From JAKAXS01 sp041940525 (GTDB lineage: Bacteria > Pseudomonadota > Alphaproteobacteria > Rhizobiales > Hyphomicrobiaceae): a DNA stretch of 64,000 nucleotides. Under the pieces are notes generated by a model, which made no database searches, was not told the origin of the DNA, and saw only the letters and a program-made list of their open reading frames with translations. The stretch spans positions 1 to 64,000 of the forward strand of contig JBGTSB010000009.1 in assembly GCA_041940525.1 (NCBI GenBank), in the 5' to 3' direction. Made by a program: the position numbers and the translations under genes. Shown here piece by piece: positions 25,838 through 34,523 of this stretch (its first letter is position 1; the number at the start of each line of letters is the position of its first letter).

Positions 25838-26698
25838 TTAAGTGGCCGAAACTTTAGCAACTTGATGAAATGTCGAGCGCAGCTTCCACGTTATAGGACC
25901 TGGTTTGCCATCGCCTATTTGGTGACCGTCGATCGAAACGACAGGCATGACCGTGGCGGATGCCGACGTAACGAAGGCTTCCTGTGCCTCTTTGGCTTCC
26001 TGGACTGTGAAAGCTCTCTCTTTGAGCGTTAGGCCAAGCGACGAAAGAACATCGATCAGCGTTGCCCGTGTCACGCCGGGTAAGATGTCTGAACTTAATG
26101 GACGCGTCACGACAGTCTCTCCAGTGACGATCCAAGCGTTGCTGGACGCGCCTTCCGTCACGGTTTTGTCGCGCGCAACGAACCAGGCTTCTCGAGCGCC
26201 GACTCGTGAAGCTTGCTGCTTGGCCAGGCATGCCGGTAGCAACATGACGGTTTTGATATCGCAGCGGTCCCAGCGCGTATCCGGCAAGGTCGCGACCTTA
26301 ATGCCGTCGGCCGCGCGCTTATCACGGGCCGCTGCATCGATTGGGCGGGCAAGGCAGACGAAGGTGGGCTCGGTTTCTGGTTCTGGAAATGGAAAGTCGC
26401 GTGGAGCCTCGCCGCGGGTGACTTGCATATAGATCAACCCGTCACGCACGCGATTGCGCTTGATGCACTGGCGCATGATGTGGGCAATGGCGCGCCGGCT
26501 CGCCGGCATGGGGATTTCAAGCTCGGCTAAAGAACGTTCCATGCGCGCCAGGTGGCGGGCCTCATCGACCAGCGCACCACCGCGGATCTCGCATACTTCG
26601 TAGATTGAATCTGCGAATTGGAAGCCGCGATCTTCTACGTGGACCGCCGCCTGGCCGTAGGGCACGTAGCGGCCGTTCACATAGACAATGCGTGTCAT
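25838..26698 (-). CDS. dat: D-amino acid (D-alanine) aminotransferase, PLP class IV
   Basis: A 286-residue fold-type IV aminotransferase. The N-terminus YVNGRYVPYGQAAVHVEDRGFQFADSIYE, given as residues 5-33, is typical of D-amino-acid aminotransferases. The PLP lysine is in CDIKTVMLLP (about residue 147), and EGASSNAWIV carries the phosphate-binding residues. The D-alanine assignment over branched-chain or aminodeoxychorismate lyase rests on overall resemblance and on position between ntrX and hfq, where rhizobia have a D-amino-acid aminotransferase. Its start lies 5 bases past the ntrX stop, so it is in the ntr operon. Confidence 0.88.
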   Translation of the reverse strand: MTRIVYVNGRYVPYGQAAVHVEDRGFQFADSIYEVCEIRGGALVDEARHLARMERSLAELEIPMPASRRAIAHIMRQCIKRNRVRDGLIYMQVTRGEAPRDFPFPEPETEPTFVCLARPIDAAARDKRAADGIKVATLPDTRWDRCDIKTVMLLPACLAKQQASRVGAREAWFVARDKTVTEGASSNAWIVTGETVVTRPLSSDILPGVTRATLIDVLSSLGLTLKERAFTVQEAKEAQEAFVTSASATVMPVVSIDGHQIGDGKPGPITWKLRSTFHQVAKVSAT

Positions 26699-26703
26699 GG
26701 AGA

Positions 26704-28101
26704 TCAGACCTGACGCAGTTCGCCGGCGCGCTGATCGGATGACACACCAAGCGCCCGGAGCTTCCTGTGCAAAGCGGAGCGTTCCATGCCGACGAACTCA
26801 GCCGTGCGGGAGATGTTGCCGCCAAAACGGTTGATCTGAGCCAGGAGGTACTCGCGCTCAAAGATTTCACGCGCCTCACGCAGAGGCAGGCTCATCAGGT
26901 GCTCGGAGCCGCCATTGACCGGCAGCGGAACGTTGGAGCCGATTTCGTCTGGCAGGCTGTCTGCGGTGATGATCGTGTTGGGATCGCCGCCAGCCAGGAT
27001 CATCAGGCGTTCGATATTGTTGCGCAGCTCGCGCACGTTGCCTGGCCAGTCGTGAGCCTGAAGGACGGCGATGGCGTCCTCGCCAATGCGGCGCGGGGAA
27101 AGGCCAGAGGAGCTGGCCAGCTGGCTTATGAAGAACTGAATCAGGTCTGGAATGTCGTCACGGCGTTCCGCCAGGCTGGGGACGCGCAGCGGTACCACGT
27201 TCAAGCGATGATAAAGATCCTCGCGGAAGCGGCCCTCCTGCATTTCGCGTTCGAGGTCGCGGCTTGTAGAGGTGACGATGCGGACATCAACGCCGACCTT
27301 TTGGGCACCACCGATACGCAGGAATTTTTGTTCGACTAGCACGCGCAAGACCTTGCCTTGCGTCTCCAACGGCATGTCGCCAATTTCGTCGATATAAAGC
27401 GTTCCGGAGTGTGACTCTTCCAGGGCTCCTACTTTGCGCGCGCCACCTGTGCGGTCTTCAGTGCCGAAGAGTTCTTCTTCCACGCGATCGGGCGCCATGG
27501 CGGCGGCGTTGAGGACGACAAATGGGCCATCGGCGCGATGGGACTTTTGGTGGATGACGCGGGCTGCCAGTTCCTTGCCGGTTCCGGAGGATCCGCGGAT
27601 CAGGATTCGGCTGTTCGTCGGCGCGACACGGTCGAGTTGTGAGCGCAGCTGGTTAATGGCGGCGGACTTGCCGACCATCTCTACCGACACGGTGGAGCGC
27701 TCGCGCAGCTCGCGCACTTCGCGTTTGAGGTTGGAGGCTTCCAGGGCGCGAAGCGTCACCAGGACGAGGCGATCGCCCTTGAAGGGCTTTTCGATATAGT
27801 CATAAGCGCCGCGTTTGATGGCGGTAACGGCTGTTTCGATATTGCCGTGGCCGGAAATGATGACCACTGGCAGGTCCGGGTAGGTTTTCTTGATGACGGA
27901 CAGGACCTCAAGCCCATCAAGCCGGCTGCCCTGAAGCCAGATATCCAGAATGACAAGGTGGGGACGGCGCTGCTCGATCGCCCGCAAGGCTTCATCGCTG
28001 TCGCGCGCCAAACGCGTGGCATGTCCTTCGTCTTCGAGAATACCCGCAACGAGTTCGCGGATGTCGTTCTCATCATCGACGACTAGGATATCTGCAGCCA
28101 T
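26704..28101 (-). CDS. ntrX: Nitrogen-related response regulator NtrX
   Basis: A 465-residue NtrC-family regulator. The receiver domain (1-120) has the phospho-acceptor Asp53 in VILDIWLQGS; the AAA+ domain (about 150-380) has Walker A GSSGTGKELAAR and Walker B TLYIDEIGDMP; the Fis-type helix-turn-helix is at the end (GNISRTAEFVGMERSALHRKL). The region where a sigma-54 activator carries GAFTGA reads FGTEDRTGGARKVGALEE, without that motif, so it probably does not open sigma-54 promoters. It is 33 bases downstream of its sensor ntrY. Confidence 0.95.
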   Translation of the reverse strand: MAADILVVDDENDIRELVAGILEDEGHATRLARDSDEALRAIEQRRPHLVILDIWLQGSRLDGLEVLSVIKKTYPDLPVVIISGHGNIETAVTAIKRGAYDYIEKPFKGDRLVLVTLRALEASNLKREVRELRERSTVSVEMVGKSAAINQLRSQLDRVAPTNSRILIRGSSGTGKELAARVIHQKSHRADGPFVVLNAAAMAPDRVEEELFGTEDRTGGARKVGALEESHSGTLYIDEIGDMPLETQGKVLRVLVEQKFLRIGGAQKVGVDVRIVTSTSRDLEREMQEGRFREDLYHRLNVVPLRVPSLAERRDDIPDLIQFFISQLASSSGLSPRRIGEDAIAVLQAHDWPGNVRELRNNIERLMILAGGDPNTIITADSLPDEIGSNVPLPVNGGSEHLMSLPLREAREIFEREYLLAQINRFGGNISRTAEFVGMERSALHRKLRALGVSSDQRAGELRQV

Positions 28102-28134
28102 TGTTTTCGTTCCCTAGGCTAATCGTTATTACTT

Positions 28135-30453
28135 TCAGACTGCCGGCACTGCCGGGGACGAGCCATCGACTGGTTCGCTGGCTCGAGACGTGTTGGAGCC
28201 TATCGGCAAGCGAACGCGTGCCTGGGCTCCTTGAGAAGTTTCGTCTCCTTTGTCAGAGGGGGCGTCTTCCAGAACGAGTGTTCCACCGTGTTGTTCGATA
28301 ATCTTTTGGACAATAGCAAGCCCAAGGCCTGTGCCTTTGTGCCCTTTGGTGGTGACATACGGTTCGAGCAATCGCATGCGATTTTGTTTCGGCAAGCCGG
28401 TTCCATTGTCGCGTACGAGAATCTCCACGCCATCGTCGAGAACATTGAGAGACACCGCGACGCGACCCTTGAAGTTAGTGCCTGCGCTTTCCGCGTGAGT
28501 CTCCACGGCCTCGGTGGCGTTCTTGACGAGGTTGGTGATCGCTTGTGAAACGAGCCTGCGGTCGAATTCGCCCTTTACCGGAGTATCCGGTACGTTCATC
28601 GGATACTCGACTGCCGGGTGCGCTTCACGAAACAGGATCACTGGCTCCTGGATGGCCTCGCGCAAGTCGCCCTGCTCCATGACGGGTTTGGGAACGCGGG
28701 CGAACGAGGCAAATTCATCGACCATCGTTTTGATATCACCAGCCTGCCGTTCGATGGTGGCGGTGAGCTTGTCGAAGGTTTCCCGGTCGGCTGTGATCAC
28801 CTTGCCGTATTTGCGGCGGATGCGCTCGGCCGACAGGATGATCGGCGTGAGCGGGTTCTTGATTTCGTGGGCGATGCGCCGCGCAACGTCGGCCCAGGCA
28901 GCCGTTCGCTGGGCCGAGACAAGCTCTGTAATGTCATCAAACGTCACGACCGACCCAACGTCACCCTCGCCGGCTTCCTCCCTGGTGATCCGAACGGCAA
29001 ACGTGCGTTCTTCTCCCGAGACGGAAACGGAAATCTCATCCTGTGTTCGCAGTTTCGATGGGTTTTCATCACGTTTTTGCAAAACGATTGCGAAGGCTGG
29101 CAAGGCTTCTTGCAGCGGCTTGCCTTCGATGGTGTCTTCTTCCACGCCAAGCAGCTGTGCTGCTGACCGGCTGAAGAGCGTGACGGTGTCTTGACTATCT
29201 AAACCTATGACGCCTGCCGTGACGCCCGACAGAACGGCTTCCATGAAGCGGCGGCGTTCGACCAGCTGCTCGTTGGTATCGACGAGCTCGTCGCGCTGGG
29301 ATTTCAGCTCGCGCGTCATCTCGTTGAAGGTGTGTGACAGGCGCCGGAGGTCACCCTCTCCGCGTTTTTCTGGCAGTTCGACTGTTAGGTTGCCGCGCGA
29401 CACTTGAGTTGCGCCGACAATAAGCCGACGGATCGGTGCCACAAAACGTCCTGCGAACCAGATGCCTGTCCAGATCGCCGCCAATAGTGCCGACATCGAG
29501 ATCATCAGGTACATCAGGCCGTGGACCAGGGTCAGGTTTCCGCGCTGTTCGCGCAACGCCTGGTACTGGCTGACGCCTTGTTCGGTTCGCGCCATGGCGG
29601 CAAGCACCGTGGCACTGACTTCGCGCGCGACATACAGATACTGGCCAGGGAACTTCTCCAGCTTTTTGACAGCCACAACGCGATTTGCGTTCGCGGGCAA
29701 AAGTAGCGGCACCTGGTCGGCCTTGGCTTCCGCCATGGTGGCCTTGGACGGCGGAATGTAGGGAAGATTAGGATCTTCCATAGCCCGGATCAGCGGGTCG
29801 CCCTGCTCGTCGATGATGTAGACGGAAGGCAGTTCGCGCAGGCCGGCTTGCGCCATTAAGAGCTGTGTGAACTGCTGGGGATCGAGGACGACGTTTTCGT
29901 AGGCCGCATCGATGTCGCGTGACATGTTCACGATGTCGGTGCGTATGACCTGGCCATGTTCGTTGACGTAGGCACGAGCCACGTCGAGCGAGTTGGCGAT
30001 AATTTGGCGGGTCTTGTTCGTGAACCAGCTGTCGAGGGATACGGAGAAGGTTGTTGTGGCAGCGGCGGCCAATACGATTGCCGGCAGGGCTGCGATGATT
30101 GAGAACAGTCCAACGATACGGACGTGGAGGCGGGCGCCGGGTACCTTTTTCCGCCATGCCTGCCAGAACCCGTAGATCTGATAGGCGATAATCGCGGTCA
30201 TGGCGATCAGCAGCACGAAGTTCGTGAAGAGCGCGATGAGGACGACTTCGCCCCGCGGTACGATTGGCGTCAGACCGGTCAGAATGAGGTAGGTGACGGC
30301 CGCGGAGATGACGGACAACGCCATCACGACAAAGCCCGTCCAGAATGCTCGGTCGCTAGGGTCCAGCAGCGGCGATCCCCGCTCCAAGGAAGCCAACTCT
30401 TGCTCTGCCTGTATGTCCGCGCCGGGCGTCAAATGCTCATACTCCACTGACAC
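28135..30453 (-). CDS. ntrY: Nitrogen-related sensor histidine kinase NtrY
   Basis: A 772-residue membrane sensor. Transmembrane helices lie near residues 40-62, 75-98, 118-140 and about 310-330, enclosing a large extracytoplasmic domain. HAMP follows (about 335-390), then PAS (about 400-500), HisKA with the phosphorylated His in RRIAHEIKNPLTP, and the HATPase with DNGTGLP and TTKGHKGTGLGLAIV. It phosphorylates NtrX; NtrYX pairs in alphaproteobacteria respond to nitrogen or redox status and can affect envelope genes. The start is GTG at 30453. There is a 230-base gap to ntrC upstream, so a separate promoter is likely. Confidence 0.94.
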   Translation of the reverse strand: MSVEYEHLTPGADIQAEQELASLERGSPLLDPSDRAFWTGFVVMALSVISAAVTYLILTGLTPIVPRGEVVLIALFTNFVLLIAMTAIIAYQIYGFWQAWRKKVPGARLHVRIVGLFSIIAALPAIVLAAAATTTFSVSLDSWFTNKTRQIIANSLDVARAYVNEHGQVIRTDIVNMSRDIDAAYENVVLDPQQFTQLLMAQAGLRELPSVYIIDEQGDPLIRAMEDPNLPYIPPSKATMAEAKADQVPLLLPANANRVVAVKKLEKFPGQYLYVAREVSATVLAAMARTEQGVSQYQALREQRGNLTLVHGLMYLMISMSALLAAIWTGIWFAGRFVAPIRRLIVGATQVSRGNLTVELPEKRGEGDLRRLSHTFNEMTRELKSQRDELVDTNEQLVERRRFMEAVLSGVTAGVIGLDSQDTVTLFSRSAAQLLGVEEDTIEGKPLQEALPAFAIVLQKRDENPSKLRTQDEISVSVSGEERTFAVRITREEAGEGDVGSVVTFDDITELVSAQRTAAWADVARRIAHEIKNPLTPIILSAERIRRKYGKVITADRETFDKLTATIERQAGDIKTMVDEFASFARVPKPVMEQGDLREAIQEPVILFREAHPAVEYPMNVPDTPVKGEFDRRLVSQAITNLVKNATEAVETHAESAGTNFKGRVAVSLNVLDDGVEILVRDNGTGLPKQNRMRLLEPYVTTKGHKGTGLGLAIVQKIIEQHGGTLVLEDAPSDKGDETSQGAQARVRLPIGSNTSRASEPVDGSSPAVPAV

Positions 30454-30685
30454 GGCCGTACGCGATATTCGCTTCCAGCGTGCCTCGAATTCGTCGTGAT
30501 GAAGGCTGTGGCCTCTCAGCGCCGCAGTGTGGCCTGTTCACACCGGTGAAAGCCATGCAGCACGATAACGACACAGAGAATAGAGCAACTGTGACATTCT
30601 CGCGACAAAACGATGTGATTTTGCACAACTAGAGGCCGAACACCGGGTGCACGTTTATCCGGATGCGGACGGCCTGCGCGCTGTT

Positions 30686-32140
30686 TCAGTTTGACGGGGT
30701 ACGGAAAACCCTGATGTCCAGAGCCCGGATGCGGCTCCTTAAGGTGTTCCGGTTTAGCCCCAACAGCTCGGCTGCCCGAATTTGGTTGCCGCGCGTGGCC
30801 GCTAGTGCCGCCGTCAGCAACGGTTGCTCGACTTGGCGGATGACCCGATCGTAGAGGCCGGGCGGTGGCAGATCTTTGCCGAAGCTCGCGAAGTACTGCC
30901 CCATATGCCGCTCGACCAATTCAGACAGATCCTTCGGCTCGGATTCAGATTCGGCCGGGCGAATGGGTTCGGCCTCGGTGAGTTCTTGCTCGATGATCTG
31001 CTCGGTGAGGGTGTCTTGTGCATAGAGCGCAGCCAGCCGCCGCACGAAGTTTTCGAGTTCGCGAACGTTGCCCGGCCAGTGGTGGTTCTTCAGGCGGTCA
31101 ATCGCTGCCGTCTCGATGGACTTTTGACCTAATCCTTCGCGCGCGGCCAAACGCAGGAAGTGACGCACGAGGTCGCCGATATCCTCGCCGCGTTCGCGCA
31201 GCGGCGGCAGGCGCAGCGGTACGACGTTCAAGCGATAGAAAAGATCTTCGCGGAAGAGTCCCTGTTGAATCTGCGTTTTGAGATCGCGGTGGGTGGCGGC
31301 GATGATGCGCACGTTCGTTTTAATTGGCGTGCGTCCGCCAACGGTCGTGTACTCGCCCTGCTGCAGGACGCGCAGGAGGCGCGTTTGCGCTTCGAGTGGC
31401 ATGTCGCCGATTTCATCGAGGAAGAGCGTGCCGCCCTCGGCCTGCTCGAACCGGCCTTGTGAGCGGGCTTGCGCGCCGGTGAACGACCCTTTTTCATGGC
31501 CGAAGAGTTCGCTCTCGATCAGCTCGCGCGGAATGGCCGCCATGTTGATGGCAACGAACGGGCCCTGCCGGCGCCGGCCATGATCGTGCAGCACTTGGGC
31601 GACGAGTTCCTTGCCGGTACCGCTCTCGCCGTTGATCATCACGGTGAGATCAGTCTGCGTTAGGCGTGCGAGCGCGCGGTAGATGTCCTGCATCGCGGCC
31701 GAGCGGCCAATCAGCGGCATTTCCTCGCCGGATTCGACGTCTGCGGCGCCGCCGCGCTGGACCGGGCGGCGGGCGGCGCCCGACAATGCCCGGCTGACAA
31801 CGGATACGACTTCCGACAAATCGAAGGGCTTTGGCAGATATTCGTAGGCACCCTTCTCTGCTGCCGTGAGTGCCGTCATCAGAGTGTTTTGTGCGCTCAT
31901 GACGATGATCGGCAATTCGGGGCGAAGTTTCTTCATGCGCGGAATAAGGTCGAACGCGTTTTCGTCGGGCATGACCACGTCTGTCAGTACGACGTCGCCC
32001 TCGCCTTGTGACACCCAGCGCCACAGCGTGGCAGCGTTTCCGGTTGCGCGCGGTGCATACCCGGCGCGTGCCAGGGCTTGGTTCAGCACCGTACGAATGG
32101 CCGTATCGTCGTCGGCGATCAGAATTGTGCCTCGGGCCAT
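30686..32140 (-). CDS. ntrC: Nitrogen regulation response regulator NtrC (GlnG)
   Basis: A 484-residue sigma-54 activator. Receiver domain with Asp54 in VVLTDVVMPDE; AAA+ domain with Walker A GESGTGKELVAQ, the sigma-54 contact loop as GSFTGA (in HEKGSFTGAQA), and Walker B LFLDEIGDMP; C-terminal Fis helix-turn-helix (GNQIRAAELLGLNRNTLRSRI). It activates nitrogen assimilation genes when phosphorylated by NtrB. The start follows the ntrB stop by 35 bases. GSFTGA rather than GAFTGA is a mild variant. Confidence 0.96.
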   Translation of the reverse strand: MARGTILIADDDTAIRTVLNQALARAGYAPRATGNAATLWRWVSQGEGDVVLTDVVMPDENAFDLIPRMKKLRPELPIIVMSAQNTLMTALTAAEKGAYEYLPKPFDLSEVVSVVSRALSGAARRPVQRGGAADVESGEEMPLIGRSAAMQDIYRALARLTQTDLTVMINGESGTGKELVAQVLHDHGRRRQGPFVAINMAAIPRELIESELFGHEKGSFTGAQARSQGRFEQAEGGTLFLDEIGDMPLEAQTRLLRVLQQGEYTTVGGRTPIKTNVRIIAATHRDLKTQIQQGLFREDLFYRLNVVPLRLPPLRERGEDIGDLVRHFLRLAAREGLGQKSIETAAIDRLKNHHWPGNVRELENFVRRLAALYAQDTLTEQIIEQELTEAEPIRPAESESEPKDLSELVERHMGQYFASFGKDLPPPGLYDRVIRQVEQPLLTAALAATRGNQIRAAELLGLNRNTLRSRIRALDIRVFRTPSN

Positions 32141-32175
32141 CTGTTATCTCTCCTACCTGGGCGAAACCGCCGTCA

Positions 32176-33327
32176 TCACGTCACCTCAGCCATCGCCTTG
32201 ATGGCTGTGCGGGGGCGGTCTTGCATCGGTAGTAGAACGCGGAAGATTGTGCGTTTGGGCTCGCTCTCACATTCAATGATGCCGCCATGATCGTTTATGA
32301 TCTTGGCGACCAGAGCCAAGCCCAGGCCGGTGCCGGACCGCTTGGTTGTCACGAATGGATCGAAGAGATGCGGCTTCATGTGATCGGGCACGCCGTTCCC
32401 GTTGTCTTCAATCTGGATCATTAGGGGTAAACTGATACGCAGTTTCGAGCCGGGTACCGTGAGACGGACCCCAGGCCGAAACGAAGTCTGCATGATGATT
32501 CTACCTTCATTGCCTCGTTCGCCAATCGCTTCCACGGCGTTCTTCACAAGATTGAGAAAAGCCTGGATCAGCTTGTCGCGATTGGCAGGGATGGGTGGCA
32601 AGGAGGGATCGAATTCTTCTATGAACCGCGCTTCACGCCCGAAACCGGTTTGTGACAGACGGCGCACGTGATCGAGAATATCGTGAATGTTGACGGGTTC
32701 TTTGATGAGCGGCCGTTCGTCGCCGAACACCTCCATGCGGTCAACGAGATTTCGGATACGCTCGGTCTCGGTGCAAATTAACTGCGTGAGCGCGCGGTCC
32801 TCATCGGAAGTGTTTTGTTCCAGAAGCTGCGCGGCGCCGCGTATGCCAGACAGCGGATTTTTGATCTCATGCGCAAGCACCGCTGCCATGCCCGACACCG
32901 ATCGCGCTGCCGCGCGGTGGGTGAGTTGGCGCTCAATCATATGGGCCATGGTGCGCTGCTGAAGCATCAGCACCGTGAGGCCGGATTGGTCGGGTAGCGG
33001 CCCGGCATGAACATCGACGAGTTTTGGTACCGCAAATCGGGGTGCCGACAATTCGACGCCGTATTCGTTCACGGTTGAGCCGGTGGCCTGTACTTGCTCG
33101 ATCAAGGAGATCAATGGCGAACCGAAGGCGATGACGTCGTTGATGGTGCCACGCTTCAACATAGCGAGGCCGGTGGAGAAGAACGCTTCGGCGGAAGCAT
33201 TGGCGTAAACAATGCGGCTGTCTTCCGCGATGACCAGGATCGGGTGCGGGAGCGCGGCAAGCAGCATGTCATGCTCGACTGGCCGCCGGCCTGACATTGC
33301 GCTCTTTTCCTTCGCAGCCCTCTTCAT
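32176..33327 (-). CDS. ntrB: Nitrogen regulation sensor kinase NtrB (GlnL)
   Basis: A 383-residue cytoplasmic kinase/phosphatase with no transmembrane segments. A PAS domain (about 20-125) precedes HisKA with the phosphorylated His in VLAHEIKNPLSGIRG and the HATPase region DNGNGVPD and TTKRSGTGLGLALV. PII-type proteins control it by nitrogen status. I choose the ATG at 33327, which overlaps the dusB TGA as ATGA; the frame is open to 33402 inside dusB without support. The dusB-ntrB-ntrC order is the classical nifR3-ntrBC operon. Confidence 0.95.
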   Translation of the reverse strand: MKRAAKEKSAMSGRRPVEHDMLLAALPHPILVIAEDSRIVYANASAEAFFSTGLAMLKRGTINDVIAFGSPLISLIEQVQATGSTVNEYGVELSAPRFAVPKLVDVHAGPLPDQSGLTVLMLQQRTMAHMIERQLTHRAAARSVSGMAAVLAHEIKNPLSGIRGAAQLLEQNTSDEDRALTQLICTETERIRNLVDRMEVFGDERPLIKEPVNIHDILDHVRRLSQTGFGREARFIEEFDPSLPPIPANRDKLIQAFLNLVKNAVEAIGERGNEGRIIMQTSFRPGVRLTVPGSKLRISLPLMIQIEDNGNGVPDHMKPHLFDPFVTTKRSGTGLGLALVAKIINDHGGIIECESEPKRTIFRVLLPMQDRPRTAIKAMAEVT

Positions 33328-34358
33328 GCTGCCACCTCGGCTGCGGTGTCGTAAAAGGCGCGAAGTCCTTCCAGCGCTTTGTTCGCGTTGTCCTGCGTGC
33401 ACAAGCGGCGGCGCCAGGCCTTGATATCGAGTGTCTGCCTGGCTTGACGGCCGGCTGTTTCGATATACCAGCCCATGTGTTTGCGTGCATTGCGCAGACC
33501 GACCTTTTCGCCGTAGTGGGCGAGCATCGCGGTGACGTGGCCTTCTGCAATCGCGGCTTGTTCGCTCAGTGTTGGTTCAAGGTCTGGTTCGCCCGCGAGG
33601 CTGCGGCCGATTTGCCCGGCAAGCCATGGCGCGCCGTAGCAACCTCGGCCGATCATGACGCCGTCGGCATGCGACTGTGCAAGCGCTGTTCTTGCATCTT
33701 GCACGGAGAGGATGTCGCCATTGACGATCACCGGGATCGACACGGCGTCTTTTACGTGGCGGACCGCAGACCAGTCCGCCTTGCCTTTGAAGTACTGGCA
33801 GCGCGTCCTGCCGTGTACCGTTATCAGTTGAATTCCAGCGTCTTCGGCGCGGCGTGCAAGTTCTGGCGCGTTGCGGCTGGTGTCATCCCACCCTAAACGC
33901 ATCTTTAGCGTTACGGGCACGCTGGCGGCGCCGACGACAGAGTCGATAAGGCTCAAGGCATGATCGAGATCGCGCATCAGGGCGCTGCCCGAAAGCTTGC
34001 CTGTCACTTCACGTGAAGGGCATCCCATGTTGATGTCTATGATGTCCGCGCCGAGTGAGCATGCGATGCGCGCGGCTTCGCCCATCCAGCGTGCTTCGCA
34101 ACCGACGAGTTGGATGACGTAAGGTTCTAATCCAGCGCCCTGCGCGCGCCGCAAAACATCGGCGCGTTCGCGCACGAGTTCCGCGCTCGCGACCATTTCG
34201 GATACGACGAGGCCCGCGCCGTAGCTATGCGCAAGACGGCGGAACGGCAGATCGGAGACCCCCGTCATGGGTGCGAGGAGCACTGAGTTGCGTAGGGTAT
34301 GCCGACCGACCCGCAAACGCGCTGCCCCCGCACGTGCAGTATGTGAGCAGTTAGTCAA
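33324..34358 (-). CDS. dusB: tRNA-dihydrouridine synthase DusB (NifR3)
   Basis: A 344-residue FMN-dependent enzyme that reduces uridines to dihydrouridine in tRNA. The catalytic Cys113 is in INMGCPSREVTG, and FMN/tRNA motifs LAPMTGVSDLPFRRL, HGRTRCQYFKGKADW and GVMIGRGCYGAPW are intact. The first codon at 34358 is TTG, with another TTG at 34316; no ATG precedes the conserved core, so the exact start is uncertain. It is the first gene of the ntr operon, as nifR3 in Rhizobium and Rhodobacter. Confidence 0.94.
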   Translation of the reverse strand: MTNCSHTARAGAARLRVGRHTLRNSVLLAPMTGVSDLPFRRLAHSYGAGLVVSEMVASAELVRERADVLRRAQGAGLEPYVIQLVGCEARWMGEAARIACSLGADIIDINMGCPSREVTGKLSGSALMRDLDHALSLIDSVVGAASVPVTLKMRLGWDDTSRNAPELARRAEDAGIQLITVHGRTRCQYFKGKADWSAVRHVKDAVSIPVIVNGDILSVQDARTALAQSHADGVMIGRGCYGAPWLAGQIGRSLAGEPDLEPTLSEQAAIAEGHVTAMLAHYGEKVGLRNARKHMGWYIETAGRQARQTLDIKAWRRRLCTQDNANKALEGLRAFYDTAAEVAA

Positions 34359-34368
34359 ATTGTATTCT

Positions 34369-34412
34369 GCCTATAGATTGGGCAAGTTAACAGCTTGCCT
34401 ATCGGTTGGGCA
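34369..34412. repeat. Paired near-identical 16-mers in dusB/ispDF intergenic region
   Basis: GCCTATAGATTGGGCA at 34369-34384 and GCCTATCGGTTGGGCA at 34397-34412 differ at two positions and are spaced 28 bases start to start. They are also part of nested inverted repeats: TTCTGCC/GGCAGAA outside and GGCAAG/CTTGCC inside. They sit just upstream of dusB and about 110 bases before ispDF, and look like an operator or tandem regulator site. The binding protein is unknown. Confidence 0.5.
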
Positions 34413-34523
34413 GAATAGAAGTCGCGAGCGCATTTCGCAAGCGCAAACAGAGCATTCGTGGATTGCATCAACGCCGCACCACCGGTAAGCGGTTGGTTGA
34501 GGTGAAGGGAGCCTGTTAACGAC

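Noticed and set aside
34360..34523. NtrC or sigma-54 promoter elements upstream of dusB/ispDF
   Set aside because: No GG-N10-GC or TGCACC-N4-GGTGCA match is convincing.
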